DNA of 64,000 bases from Gelatiniphilus marinus (lineage in GTDB: Bacteria; Bacteroidota; Bacteroidia; Flavobacteriales; Flavobacteriaceae). The stretch lies in assembly GCF_042678305.1 (NCBI RefSeq), contig NZ_JBHUDT010000003.1; one strand, written 5' to 3'. How positions within the stretch are numbered: the first letter of the stretch is position 1; each line of letters starts with the position of its first letter. Shown here in pieces: positions 34,010 through 42,425 of the stretch. The notes under the pieces were generated by a model. The model was not told where the DNA came from, made no database searches, and was given only the letters and a program-made list of their open reading frames with translations. The position numbers and the translations under genes are program-made.

Positions 34010-34043
34010 ATTCATCATAAAGAATGATAATAACTAATACAAT

Positions 34044-34266
34044 CATTAGTGTCCGACTAAAAATGTTTTATAATCGTTAATCTCTTTTAAATAAAGAACT
34101 TGACGTGTCTTTTAAAATGATACCTTGTTTATATAAAAGAATTATAAAGAGTGCGATGAGATGTTTTATTAATCAATTCACTTTTGCCAATCAGTTAGTT
34201 AGAATCTAGTCTTGGTTCTAATGCCTAAAAGCGAAGCGGTATTATGTCTTTTATCGGACATTAATG
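34044..34266. mobile_element. 223-bp element with terminal inverted repeats (MITE-like or decayed IS)
   Basis: Left end CATTAGTGTCCGACTAAAA and inverted right end CATTAATGTCCGATAAAA match except for two differences and one gap. The interior has no transposase, only a 20-codon frame on - (34261-34199, MSDKRHNTAS... ending RTKTRF) that starts inside the right repeat. No target-site duplication is clear. With the two hairpins upstream it accounts for the 429-bp gap between the convergent efflux operons. Confidence 0.55.
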
Positions 34267-34285
34267 TAATAAAATATGTTTTAGT

Positions 34286-34510
34286 TTAACTGTCTTTAGA
34301 TGTTGGTACAGCACAGCTTCCGCCACCTTTTTTAACGCCAAGTTTCATTAAAATGGTTTCTAATAAGCACCATTTTGTAAAGGCCGATTGAATTAAATTC
34401 ACACCTATAAACACCGTAAACCACATCCAATTGGGGTGAACAAAAGTGGTTAATACCACACTTAACAAGACCATGAAACCAACAATAACTCTAAAATATG
34501 TATTTAACAT
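34286..34510 (-). CDS. DUF2892 (YgaP membrane-domain-like) protein
   Basis: 74 residues with two hydrophobic helices (FRVIVGFMVLLSVVLTTFV and WFTVFIGVNLIQSAFTKWCLLETILMKLGV), the pattern of DUF2892/YgaP-type inner-membrane proteins, often linked to rhodanese or sulfur metabolism. The C-terminus (KKGGGSCAVPTSKDS) has a Cys. It is the last gene of the second RND operon, 29 bp after the PII-like gene. Confidence 0.8.
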   Translation of the reverse strand: MLNTYFRVIVGFMVLLSVVLTTFVHPNWMWFTVFIGVNLIQSAFTKWCLLETILMKLGVKKGGGSCAVPTSKDS

Positions 34511-34539
34511 TTTAATTTGTTTTAAGATTAATATTTGTT

Positions 34540-34845
34540 TTATATAAATTTTTCAATAGGAACTACAACCGCTCTAACCGCATTATTAGTCTCTACAGTT
34601 GCATTAAATTCTTTGATTAAATTAAATAATGCATCAATGTTTTCATCTTCTGTAAACGAGAAAAACAAACGTGATTCATCACCAAATTTTTGACCAGGAA
34701 ACCAGCTTGAAGCCATTAATACCGACGATCCGTTTTTATAACCATCAATATCAGAGCTGCTTAAGTTGTGGATATTCGCATTTTTGAAGAGTTTTAAAAC
34801 ATCTTTTTGAAAGGCTTCGACTGAGGTAACTATAACTAATTTCAT
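34540..34845 (-). CDS. Small PII-like protein in RND operon
   Basis: 101 residues, no signal peptide. MKLVIVTSVEAFQKDVLKLFKNANI, then SSDIDGYKNG and FFSFTEDENIDALFNLIKEFNATVETNN give a beta-alpha-beta order like PII/GlnK-related or DUF3240-type proteins found beside metal or drug RND pumps. It is probably a cytoplasmic regulator or sensor; the family assignment is tentative. It sits between the HAE permease and DUF2892 genes. The 93-bp gap before it (towards the permease) is largely a palindromic repeat on the far side, 34863-34934. Confidence 0.65.
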   Translation of the reverse strand: MKLVIVTSVEAFQKDVLKLFKNANIHNLSSSDIDGYKNGSSVLMASSWFPGQKFGDESRLFFSFTEDENIDALFNLIKEFNATVETNNAVRAVVVPIEKFI

Positions 34846-34862
34846 ATGCTCTTTATTTTTTG

Positions 34863-34934
34863 TTTTCCGCAGATTTCACAGATAACGCAGATTGTGTTTT
34901 TTTGCTGCGTGAATCTCTGAAATCTGCCGGAAAA
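34863..34934. repeat. CGCAGATTTCACAGA inverted repeat
   Basis: TTTTCCGCAGATTTCACAGA at the left and TCTCTGAAATCTGCCGGAAAA inverted at the right flank a T-rich centre. It fills the gap between the RND permease stop (34939) and the PII-like gene start (34845) inside the operon. It resembles a widespread Bacteroidota intergenic repeat. Confidence 0.65.
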
Positions 34935-34938
34935 ATGA

Positions 34939-37900
34939 TTATTTATAATTCTTCTTCTCTATCATATAATACACTAATGGTACAACCAACAAGGTTAATA
35001 CCGTTGAAACAATAGTACCTCCCATTAGAGATATGGCTAAACCTTGGAAAATGGGATCAAACAAGATTACAAATGCGCCAATAACAACTGTTCCTGCTGT
35101 TAATAAAATAGGTGTTGTACGCACTGCGCCAGCTTCAATGGCAGCTTGTTTAAGGGGTACACCGTCTGCGGTTCTTAAATTGATAAAGTCAATTAGCAAT
35201 ACCGAGTTTCTAACCATAATTCCCGCTAAGGCAATCATTCCAATAAATGATGTTGCTGTAAAAAATGCACCCATAATCCAGTGTCCTAAAATAATTCCGA
35301 TTAAAGACAATGGTACTGCCACCATCATAACAATTGGGGCTTTAAAGTTTTGAAACCAGCCTACAATCAAAATATAAATTAATATAAGCGCACCTAAAAA
35401 GGCAATACCTAAATCTCTAAATACTTCTAGAGTAATTTGCCATTCGCCATCCCATTTTACGGTATAGTTATCTTCGTAATCTGGTTGACCTAAATACATT
35501 TCATTAAGCTCGTAGCCTTCTGGTAATGGAATTTGTTTCAATTTATCTTCCATTCCTAAAATAGCATAGGCAGGACTTTCCAATTCTCCAGCCATATCGG
35601 CCATGACATAAACCACACGTTTTTGGTTTTTACGATAAATACTCTTTGCAGCCGTAGTTTGAGAGATGTCCACCAAATCGGCAATAGGGATCATGTTCCC
35701 TTGCTTCGATTTTACGTTTAATTGAGAAATATCGGTAATAGTCGATTTCTCTTTTTCATCTAAAGCTAAAACCAAACCTACTTGATTAACGGCATTTTCA
35801 TCGTATAAATTCGTGATGGCTCTGTTAGATAAGGCCATATTCATGGTGTAAGCAATTTGTTGCGGGGCAACGCCGTACAACATGGCTTTTTCTTTATTAA
35901 TTTCGAATTGGTATTCAATCTGGTCGTCTTCAACCATCCAGTCGATATCAACCACATCATCTGTGTTTTTTAAAATATCTTGAATATTATCGGCAATTCT
36001 AATTTGCTCCTCGTAATCTGGTCCGTAAACTTCTGCAACTATGGTAGATAGTACAGGCGGTCCTGGTGGGACTTCGACTAATTTAACGTTGGCACCAAAC
36101 TTCTTAGCAATCTTTTGAATATCTGGACGTAATAATTTAGCGACATCATGACTTTGTGCAGAGCGCTCACTTTTATCAATTAAGTTCACTTGAATATCGG
36201 CCATATTGCTTCCGCCACGTAAATCGTAATGACGCACCAAACCGTTAAACGTAATAGGCGCAGAGGTACCAACATAATTCTGGTAACTCACCACTTCTGG
36301 CCTTGTGGCTAAGTATTGCGCAATTTCTTTAGCAACAACACCAGTACGCTCTAAGGTGGTGCCTTCTGGCATATCGATAACTACTTGGAATTCATTTTTA
36401 TTATCAAAAGGCAACATTTTTACGGCTACCGAATTGGTTAAAAACAACAGCATAGTCCCCATTAATACGGCAAAGGTTCCGCCTAAAAACATCCAACGTT
36501 TTGCTTTGTTTTCTAATAATGGTCTTTCAAGTTTGTTGTATATTTTGTAGATAAGCGTGTGCTCTATGGCTTTTTCTTCCTTTTCTTCTGTTTTCTTTTT
36601 GTCTTTTTCTCTCAAGAAAATTAAGCCTAAATAAGGTGTAATGGTTAGAGCGACAAACAGAGATAAAATCATGGCGATTGATGCGCCAATTGGCATGGGT
36701 GCCATATAAGGTCCCATTAAACCCGATACAAAAGCCATAGGTAATACCGAAGCGATTACGGTAAAAGTGGCTAAAATGGTTGGGTTACCCACCTCGTTAA
36801 TGGCATACAAAGCAGCTTGTTTAAATGGCAAGCGTTTCATTTTAAAATGCCTATGCATGTTTTCGGCAATAATTATCGAGTCATCGACCACGATTCCTGT
36901 AACAAAAACCAAAGCAAAAAGGGTAATTCGGTTTAAGGTATAGTCCATTAAATAATAACTCAACAGGGTTAAGGCAAAGGTGATTGGCACTGATAAAAAC
37001 ACTACCAATCCGCCGCGCCACCCCATGGCTAACATCACAACAATAGTCACCGCAATAATAGACCCTATGAGGTGCAGTAATAGTTCTGATACTTTTTGCG
37101 AAGCCGTTTCGCCATAGTTTCTTGTAATTTCTACATGAACATCGTCTGGGATTAAAGTAGCGCGTAAATGCTCAACTTTATCGATAATTACTTCTGCTAT
37201 TTGCATAGCATCTGCACCTTTGCGTTTCGCAACAGAAATGGTTACAGCAGGGTATTCCGATTTGTATTCTGAAGATTTCACGCTTCCTTTCCCGAAGCCG
37301 AGACTCACGTAATTTTGTGGTACTTCTGGACCATCAATAATGTTGGCCACTTGCTTTAAATAAATAGGTTGATTTTGTTGCACCCCAACCACCAAGTTTT
37401 CAACATCGGTTACAGTAGCTAAAAAGTTGCCAGTATTTACAAGGAATTCCGTGTCGTTTTTATCAAAACTTCCAGAGCTTAATTGGCTGTTGTTAGCTTT
37501 AATCATTTCAGAAACCGACAAGAAATCTAAGTCGCTAGCAGCCAGTTTGCTTTTATCTAAAACTACACGTAATTGACGGTCTCTTCCTCCAATTTTATGG
37601 GTAATGGCAACGTCGTTAACCTTATTAATTTCAGACTCCAGTTCTTGCGCCATTTGGCTTAATTGGTAATCGTCGTAGTGCTCGCTCCAAAGTGTTAAAC
37701 CCAACATCGGCACATCGTCAATGGCACGCGTTTTTATTAAAGGCATGGTAACACCTTGCGGCATTTTATCCATGTGCTTGCTTATTTCGTTGTATAGCTT
37801 TACAAATGAGCGCTCAATATCTTCACCCACATAAAACTGCACGATTACCATCCCTTGTTCTTTCATAGAGGTAGAATACACATATTCTACACCCTTAATA

Positions 37901-38133
37901 TTCGAAATTAATTGCTCTAAAGGCTTAATTACTCGCGATTCTACCTCGGTAGGACTTGCGCCTGGGTAACCCACAAATATATCGGCCATAGGCACGTCAA
38001 TTTGTGGTTCTTCCTCACGCGGAATTAAATATGAGCTGTAAACACCAACCACCATAAACACAATCATTAACAGTACTGTTAATTTGGATTGCATAAAGAC
38101 TTTGGCAATTTTTCCTGCGATTCCTTCTTTCAT
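34939..38133 (-). CDS. RND efflux permease, HAE (AcrB-like) type
   Basis: 1064-residue inner-membrane proton/substrate antiporter. The N-terminal helix is followed by PREEEPQIDVPMADIFVGYPGASPTEVE; TM4 carries the paired Asp motif GIVVDDSIIIAEN typical of hydrophobe/amphiphile pumps; a second half ends at VVPLVYYMIEKKN. This PREEEP-type subgroup differs from classical AcrB and is common in Bacteroidota, with unknown natural substrate. It pairs with the adaptor and TolC genes upstream; a GGGCGTT element separates it from the adaptor gene. Confidence 0.93.
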   Translation of the reverse strand: MKEGIAGKIAKVFMQSKLTVLLMIVFMVVGVYSSYLIPREEEPQIDVPMADIFVGYPGASPTEVESRVIKPLEQLISNIKGVEYVYSTSMKEQGMVIVQFYVGEDIERSFVKLYNEISKHMDKMPQGVTMPLIKTRAIDDVPMLGLTLWSEHYDDYQLSQMAQELESEINKVNDVAITHKIGGRDRQLRVVLDKSKLAASDLDFLSVSEMIKANNSQLSSGSFDKNDTEFLVNTGNFLATVTDVENLVVGVQQNQPIYLKQVANIIDGPEVPQNYVSLGFGKGSVKSSEYKSEYPAVTISVAKRKGADAMQIAEVIIDKVEHLRATLIPDDVHVEITRNYGETASQKVSELLLHLIGSIIAVTIVVMLAMGWRGGLVVFLSVPITFALTLLSYYLMDYTLNRITLFALVFVTGIVVDDSIIIAENMHRHFKMKRLPFKQAALYAINEVGNPTILATFTVIASVLPMAFVSGLMGPYMAPMPIGASIAMILSLFVALTITPYLGLIFLREKDKKKTEEKEEKAIEHTLIYKIYNKLERPLLENKAKRWMFLGGTFAVLMGTMLLFLTNSVAVKMLPFDNKNEFQVVIDMPEGTTLERTGVVAKEIAQYLATRPEVVSYQNYVGTSAPITFNGLVRHYDLRGGSNMADIQVNLIDKSERSAQSHDVAKLLRPDIQKIAKKFGANVKLVEVPPGPPVLSTIVAEVYGPDYEEQIRIADNIQDILKNTDDVVDIDWMVEDDQIEYQFEINKEKAMLYGVAPQQIAYTMNMALSNRAITNLYDENAVNQVGLVLALDEKEKSTITDISQLNVKSKQGNMIPIADLVDISQTTAAKSIYRKNQKRVVYVMADMAGELESPAYAILGMEDKLKQIPLPEGYELNEMYLGQPDYEDNYTVKWDGEWQITLEVFRDLGIAFLGALILIYILIVGWFQNFKAPIVMMVAVPLSLIGIILGHWIMGAFFTATSFIGMIALAGIMVRNSVLLIDFINLRTADGVPLKQAAIEAGAVRTTPILLTAGTVVIGAFVILFDPIFQGLAISLMGGTIVSTVLTLLVVPLVYYMIEKKNYK

Positions 38134-38182
38134 AATGATTCCTTTTTTATTCTACCTCGAAGGAGGTAATCTTTATTTTTTG

Positions 38183-38282
38183 GGCGTTTTAACAGGCTAT
38201 TCGTTACAATCTTTTTTTGCCATATATGGCAGCAAAAAAAGGATTTTCACTACTACCTGCCGGCAGGCAGGTCCTTAACGCG
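38183..38282 (+). repeat. GGGCGTT...TCCTTAACGC element, copy 2
   Basis: Begins GGGCGTTTTAACAGGCTATTCG and ends GTCCTTAACGC. Internal stems are AATC-TTTTTTTGC / GCaAAAAAAGGATT around TGCCATATATGGCA, and CCTGCCGGCAGG. It shares ends and the CAGGCTWTTCG block with 24104-24180 (opposite orientation). It lies wholly within the 158-bp adaptor-permease gap of the second RND operon; a small ACCTC-gaag-GAGGT hairpin (38154-38169) precedes it. Confidence 0.65.
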
Positions 38283-38291
38283 GCTTTATAG

Positions 38292-39368
38292 TTATTGAAT
38301 TGAAATTTTAACACCATTATAAAGCTTCCCTTCAGCGGAAACTATATAAGCTTCATCTGCATTTAAACCCGATAATACTTCTACTTGATCTCCAAAAGTT
38401 CTACCTAAACGCAACCAACGTAAAATTGCTGTGTTGCTCTGGCTTACGGTATAAACTCCAGAAAGTTGACCGTTGGTTACAAGGGCTTCTGTTGGAATTA
38501 AAACCATGGTAGATTTCGCTTTTCTTTCTACAGGAAATTGAACGGTTGTAAACATACCAGACAGAATATTTGCTTCTGTATTATCTAAATCAATTTTCAC
38601 CAGATATTGTCCTCCTGTGTTTTTAGCAGAAGTACTCACTTCGGTAACTTTTCCTTTTAGAGTTTTATTGATGGCTTTTACCACAACATCTACCGATGTA
38701 CCTTTTTTAATATCTGAGATTTCCGATTCTGGCACCATAGCCATAACTTCAAAATCTCCTGGTGTTTCTATGCTTATTAAAGGGACTCCTGGATTTGCCA
38801 TATTCCCTTCTTCAACGTTTTTGCTGGTTACAATGCCGTTAAAAGGCGCTGTAATATTACTATAAGCAAACTGGGCGTTAACTTCGTTTTTCATTTGGGT
38901 GGCAGATTCTAAACGTGCTTTTGCCATTTTGTAATGTGCCGTCATATCGTCCATTTCTTTTTGCGAGGCACTATTATCTGCGAATAAATTTTGAAAACGT
39001 TTATAATCTTTTTCAGCATTGTTAAAGGCTACGGTGGCTTCGGTAATTCCGGCATTTACTTGGGCGCGTTTCGCTTGTAAATCGGCATTGTTAATCGATA
39101 CTAACAATTGGCCTTTACGCACTTTATCGCCAACATTAACGTGTACTTTATTAACGTAACCCATCATTCTAGTGCTTAAATCGGCACTATTAGCAGCTTG
39201 AATTTTACCGCTTACAGATAAAAACGGACTGTTGCCATTAGCTTGTACTTGATTGACTTTTACAGGAATTGTTGGGCCATTATCAACTGCTTTTTGGTCT
39301 TCGCTACCACAACTGGTAAGAAATAATAAAGCTGTAGTTAGTGTAAATAGGTATAGGTATTTTTTCAT
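38292..39368 (-). CDS. Efflux RND periplasmic adaptor
   Basis: 358-residue membrane-fusion lipoprotein. Signal MKKYLYLFTLTTALLFLTSC, lipobox Cys at 20. Barrel/lipoyl part SGKIQAANSADLSTRMMGYVNKVHVNVGDKVRKGQLLVSINNADLQAKRAQ, a helical hairpin ~85-145, then FAYSNITAPFNGIVTSKNVEEGNM and the C-terminal membrane-proximal domain. It bridges the TolC protein and the HAE permease encoded on either side. Confidence 0.92.
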   Translation of the reverse strand: MKKYLYLFTLTTALLFLTSCGSEDQKAVDNGPTIPVKVNQVQANGNSPFLSVSGKIQAANSADLSTRMMGYVNKVHVNVGDKVRKGQLLVSINNADLQAKRAQVNAGITEATVAFNNAEKDYKRFQNLFADNSASQKEMDDMTAHYKMAKARLESATQMKNEVNAQFAYSNITAPFNGIVTSKNVEEGNMANPGVPLISIETPGDFEVMAMVPESEISDIKKGTSVDVVVKAINKTLKGKVTEVSTSAKNTGGQYLVKIDLDNTEANILSGMFTTVQFPVERKAKSTMVLIPTEALVTNGQLSGVYTVSQSNTAILRWLRLGRTFGDQVEVLSGLNADEAYIVSAEGKLYNGVKISIQ

Positions 39369-39432
39369 TGTATTGGTTTTAAAGCCTCGAATTTTCGAGT
39401 ATTTTGTCTTGATTTTTTATCTTAATTCTATG

Positions 39433-40743
39433 TTACTCTTTTGTTAAAAATTGTAAATAAGCTTGCGCATAATTATGTTCAAAAATGGTTTGATAATATT
39501 CTAACTCTTTTTGTGCGTATTGGGTTTCTGCTGTTAATAAATCTGATGTTTTTTCTAAACCTTCTTTAAACCTATTGGTTCTAATTCTTAAAGATTCTTC
39601 AGATTGTTCTAAAGCCAAAGTGTTTAACTTTAATTTGTTTTCAGCATCTATAAAAGCGCGTTTGGCTTTATTTAATTCTAAATTACTTTGCGATACGTAT
39701 TGGTGGTACTCTAATTTAGATTGTTCAAATTCGGCCTTACTTTTTTGTGCTTTACCAAAACGTTTTGAGCCTTTAAAAATATCCCAACTTAATTGCGCAC
39801 CAAACAGATAACCATTGGCATCGCCTTGAAAAACTTGGTCGTCGTATAGCTCATAACTACCAAAGGCATTCAATGTTGGTAAAAAGGACATTTTATCGGC
39901 TTTATTCATAGCTTCAAAAGCATTGCTGGCCAATTTCATAGCTTTAATGTCTGCACGGTTTTCAGATATATTTTGCGCTTCTATGGTTAGGCTTGCCACC
40001 GCTAATTCATCTGATGGTTTGTAAACGACATAGGTATCATCATTCATTAGGAAAGACAAGTAATTTGAAGCATTTTGCACATTACTTTTTGCTGCTTGTA
40101 ATTGGTTTTGAACCTCGGTTACCCGTACTTCAACATTTAAGACATCGGCCCGTTGTAAAAAACCTTGTTTTAAGCTATTATCTGCTAATTTTTTATTGGC
40201 ATTGGCTGCTTTAAAAGCTTTTTCTAAAACTTCAACAGCCTTATAAGCCAATTGTAATTGCATGTAGGCTTTATTAACTTCAAAGGCTAAATAATCTTCT
40301 GTACGCTCGGTTTTTAAAGACATCGCTTCCATTTTAGATTTGGCGGCTTTGCGTTTATATATACCATCGATGTTAATTAGCGGTTGCTGGATTTCGAATT
40401 TCGTAGCGTAGTTTTCAATCTGCGACGGATTATTCAATAAGGCAGGATTAAAATCGTTTTGCGTTAAAATTTCCTGATTTAATTTAGAGCCAAAAGCCAT
40501 TAAAGGGTTTGTGGTCGCAATGGCCGTATGGCTTGCCGTAATATTTGGCAAAAATATGGCGTTTGTTTGCCTAAAATCGGCTCTGGCTTGCTTGAATTCC
40601 TGTTCAGAAATTTTAATAGAAGTGTTATTATTTGACACTTTAGACCATACTTCTGTTTTTGAAATTAAAACCACGTCTTGGGCTTGCAAATTGTACAGTC
40701 CAAATAAACTAAAAAGTAGAATCGAGTATATTGTTTTTTTCAT
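39433..40743 (-). CDS. TolC-family outer membrane efflux protein
   Basis: 436 residues. Signal peptide MKKTIYSILLFSLFGLYNLQAQ, then two long helical repeats of the OEP family (ISEQEFKQARADFRQTNAIFLPNITAS; NKLKLNTLALEQSEESLRIRTNRFKEGLEKTSDLLTAETQYAQ) with short beta segments for the outer-membrane barrel (PTLNAFGSYELYDDQVFQGDANGYLFGAQLSWDIF). First gene of the operon tolC-adaptor-permease-PII-like-DUF2892 transcribed leftwards. Confidence 0.92.
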   Translation of the reverse strand: MKKTIYSILLFSLFGLYNLQAQDVVLISKTEVWSKVSNNNTSIKISEQEFKQARADFRQTNAIFLPNITASHTAIATTNPLMAFGSKLNQEILTQNDFNPALLNNPSQIENYATKFEIQQPLINIDGIYKRKAAKSKMEAMSLKTERTEDYLAFEVNKAYMQLQLAYKAVEVLEKAFKAANANKKLADNSLKQGFLQRADVLNVEVRVTEVQNQLQAAKSNVQNASNYLSFLMNDDTYVVYKPSDELAVASLTIEAQNISENRADIKAMKLASNAFEAMNKADKMSFLPTLNAFGSYELYDDQVFQGDANGYLFGAQLSWDIFKGSKRFGKAQKSKAEFEQSKLEYHQYVSQSNLELNKAKRAFIDAENKLKLNTLALEQSEESLRIRTNRFKEGLEKTSDLLTAETQYAQKELEYYQTIFEHNYAQAYLQFLTKE

Positions 40744-40762
40744 TTTTAAATTATTTCTAATG

Positions 40763-40770
40763 CAAAAATA
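40763..40770 (-). promoter_or_regulatory. -7 box of the TolC-RND operon
   Basis: TATTTTTG on the - strand, 20 bp before the tolC-like ATG. No TTG at -33; the GTAACC dyad takes that place. Confidence 0.55.
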
Positions 40771-40792
40771 GAACGATAAAAGGGGGTAGTTG

Positions 40793-40806
40793 GTAACAAA
40801 GGTTAC
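40793..40806 (-). promoter_or_regulatory. GTAACC-NN-TGTTAC dyad upstream of RND operon
   Basis: On the - strand GTAACCTTTGTTAC. Its centre (40799.5) is 36.5 bp from the G of the TATTTTTG box, the same distance as at 26618-26631, and 12 of 14 bases agree with that site. The rest of the 417-bp gap to 41160 shows only AT-rich DNA and a GTTAGGTTT/AAACCTAAC inverted repeat (41022-41074) with a 35-nt loop. Confidence 0.6.
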
Positions 40807-41160
40807 TTAACGATAAAAAGATGTTTAAAAAAGCAACGCGGGTTATAACAAATTGGAAGTTGTAGAATATGGCTTAACCAGATAGTTATGCATTTGGGCA
40901 CTTTGAAGCAGAAAAAAGTGTTTTTAAAAACAGTAACGGGTTAATGCCAACGGCAAAGCACTAAATAAATTGAATTCGATTTAAAAATTACATTTTCTTG
41001 TTAGAACGATATATAGTTTCTGTTAGGTTTTGAATCTAGTTTATCTTGAGCGCAGTATAAAGTACAAACCTAACACCTCTTATAAGCAAATGACTACCAG
41101 TGCCTAACAAATTGATTTTATTTAAATTAGGCTATACAATTATTCTTTTGGTGCATTGCA

Positions 41161-42138
41161 TTATATAAGGGCTTCTGAATAATAAAAATTTGCAGGCAAA
41201 CCTCCGGTATGCCAAAAGAGAACATTTGTATGTTGCTTTATTTTGTTATTTTCAAGATGGTCCATCATGCCATAAAAAGCTCTACCGGAATAAACAGGAT
41301 CTAGCAATATACCTTCTTTTTGTGCTAATTGGTTTATGGCTTTTTTCTCATTTTGGGTAATAACTCCATAACCGGCATTATTGTAATCGTTAATAAGTTT
41401 AGCGTCTTGTAAAGTGTATTTTTTCTGAATATGCAAATCCGTTTTGCCTTGTTGCAGCAGTTCTAAGACGGCTTCGGCCAATGTTTTGTCTCCAATACCT
41501 GTTTTATCGATGCTTATGGGCATTAACTTGATATCGAGATTACAAAGATCTACCCCCAATCTAAGTCCTGCCTGAGTACCTCCAGAGCCCGATGCAAAAA
41601 ATATATAATCTATTTTCAAATCCATCTCTATAAGCTGTTTCTTTAATTCTTTAACAGCATCTACAAAACCTAAAGCACCTAGCAAGTTAGAGCCACCATA
41701 AGGAATTGTGTAAACCTTTCGTTTTTTTGTTTGTAAGTCTTGCTTTAATTTTAGGGCATCCTCCCCTTTTCTGTTGTTTCCCGTAAAATGAATTTTTGCT
41801 CCCAATAAATGCGACAAAAGCAAGTTACCATTATAGTTTTTCGGCTTATCGCCACCCAATAACAAATGGCACTCTAAACCTGCCTTTGCACATGCCGCCA
41901 CCGTTTGCCTACAATGATTGGATTGTTGAGCACCAGCGGTAATAATGGTATCGCAACCTTTACTTAACGCATCGTAAATAAAAAACTGAAGCTTCCTTAC
42001 TTTATTCCCACCAGAGGCTAACCCAGAATTATCGTCTCTTTTGATAAACAAATTGTAATTAGGATACGCTTTGGATAAATTAGTCATTGGCTCTAAAGGT
42101 GTAGGAAAAAATCCTAATTCATGTTTTTTATTCAACAT
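41161..42138 (-). CDS. D-cysteine desulfhydrase / ACC deaminase-family PLP enzyme
   Basis: 325 residues of PLP fold type II. Visible are NLFIKRDDNSGLASGGNKVRKLQF (the Lys of GGNKVRK binds PLP), GAQQSNHCRQTVAACAK, FASGSGGTQAGLRLG and LDPVYSGRAFYGMM. Members release H2S from D-cysteine or deaminate 1-aminocyclopropane-1-carboxylate; sequence alone does not decide, but desulfhydrase is the commoner bacterial activity. It is a single gene with non-coding DNA on both sides (42139-42425 shows no gene or clear signal). Confidence 0.85.
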   Translation of the reverse strand: MLNKKHELGFFPTPLEPMTNLSKAYPNYNLFIKRDDNSGLASGGNKVRKLQFFIYDALSKGCDTIITAGAQQSNHCRQTVAACAKAGLECHLLLGGDKPKNYNGNLLLSHLLGAKIHFTGNNRKGEDALKLKQDLQTKKRKVYTIPYGGSNLLGALGFVDAVKELKKQLIEMDLKIDYIFFASGSGGTQAGLRLGVDLCNLDIKLMPISIDKTGIGDKTLAEAVLELLQQGKTDLHIQKKYTLQDAKLINDYNNAGYGVITQNEKKAINQLAQKEGILLDPVYSGRAFYGMMDHLENNKIKQHTNVLFWHTGGLPANFYYSEALI

Positions 42139-42425
42139 TATAAGCTCTATTATTTTTAATTGGCACTAAGATAAGTTATATTTATTACTCCATTAATTGT
42201 TGCGCACACTTTTGTAAATTTAGGTTAACGAAACATTTAGTTTAGGTTCTTTTTAAACTGAATAGTAAAAAAACCAAAAAAAAGGGTAAGCTGCTAAAAA
42301 GCACCAGTACTGATACCAAAATAATAAAAAACAGATATTCTGGCTTGCCGATTAGCGGAGTTGTTTTTCAATTTAAAATCTTTGTAAAGCCTCAGGGTTT
42401 TAACGGGCGCCTAATTATATGCATA

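Noticed and set aside
41022..41074. GTTAGGTTT/AAACCTAAC inverted repeat as a terminator or IS end
   Set aside because: The 35-nt loop and lack of T-run argue against a terminator, and no transposase or duplication supports an IS.
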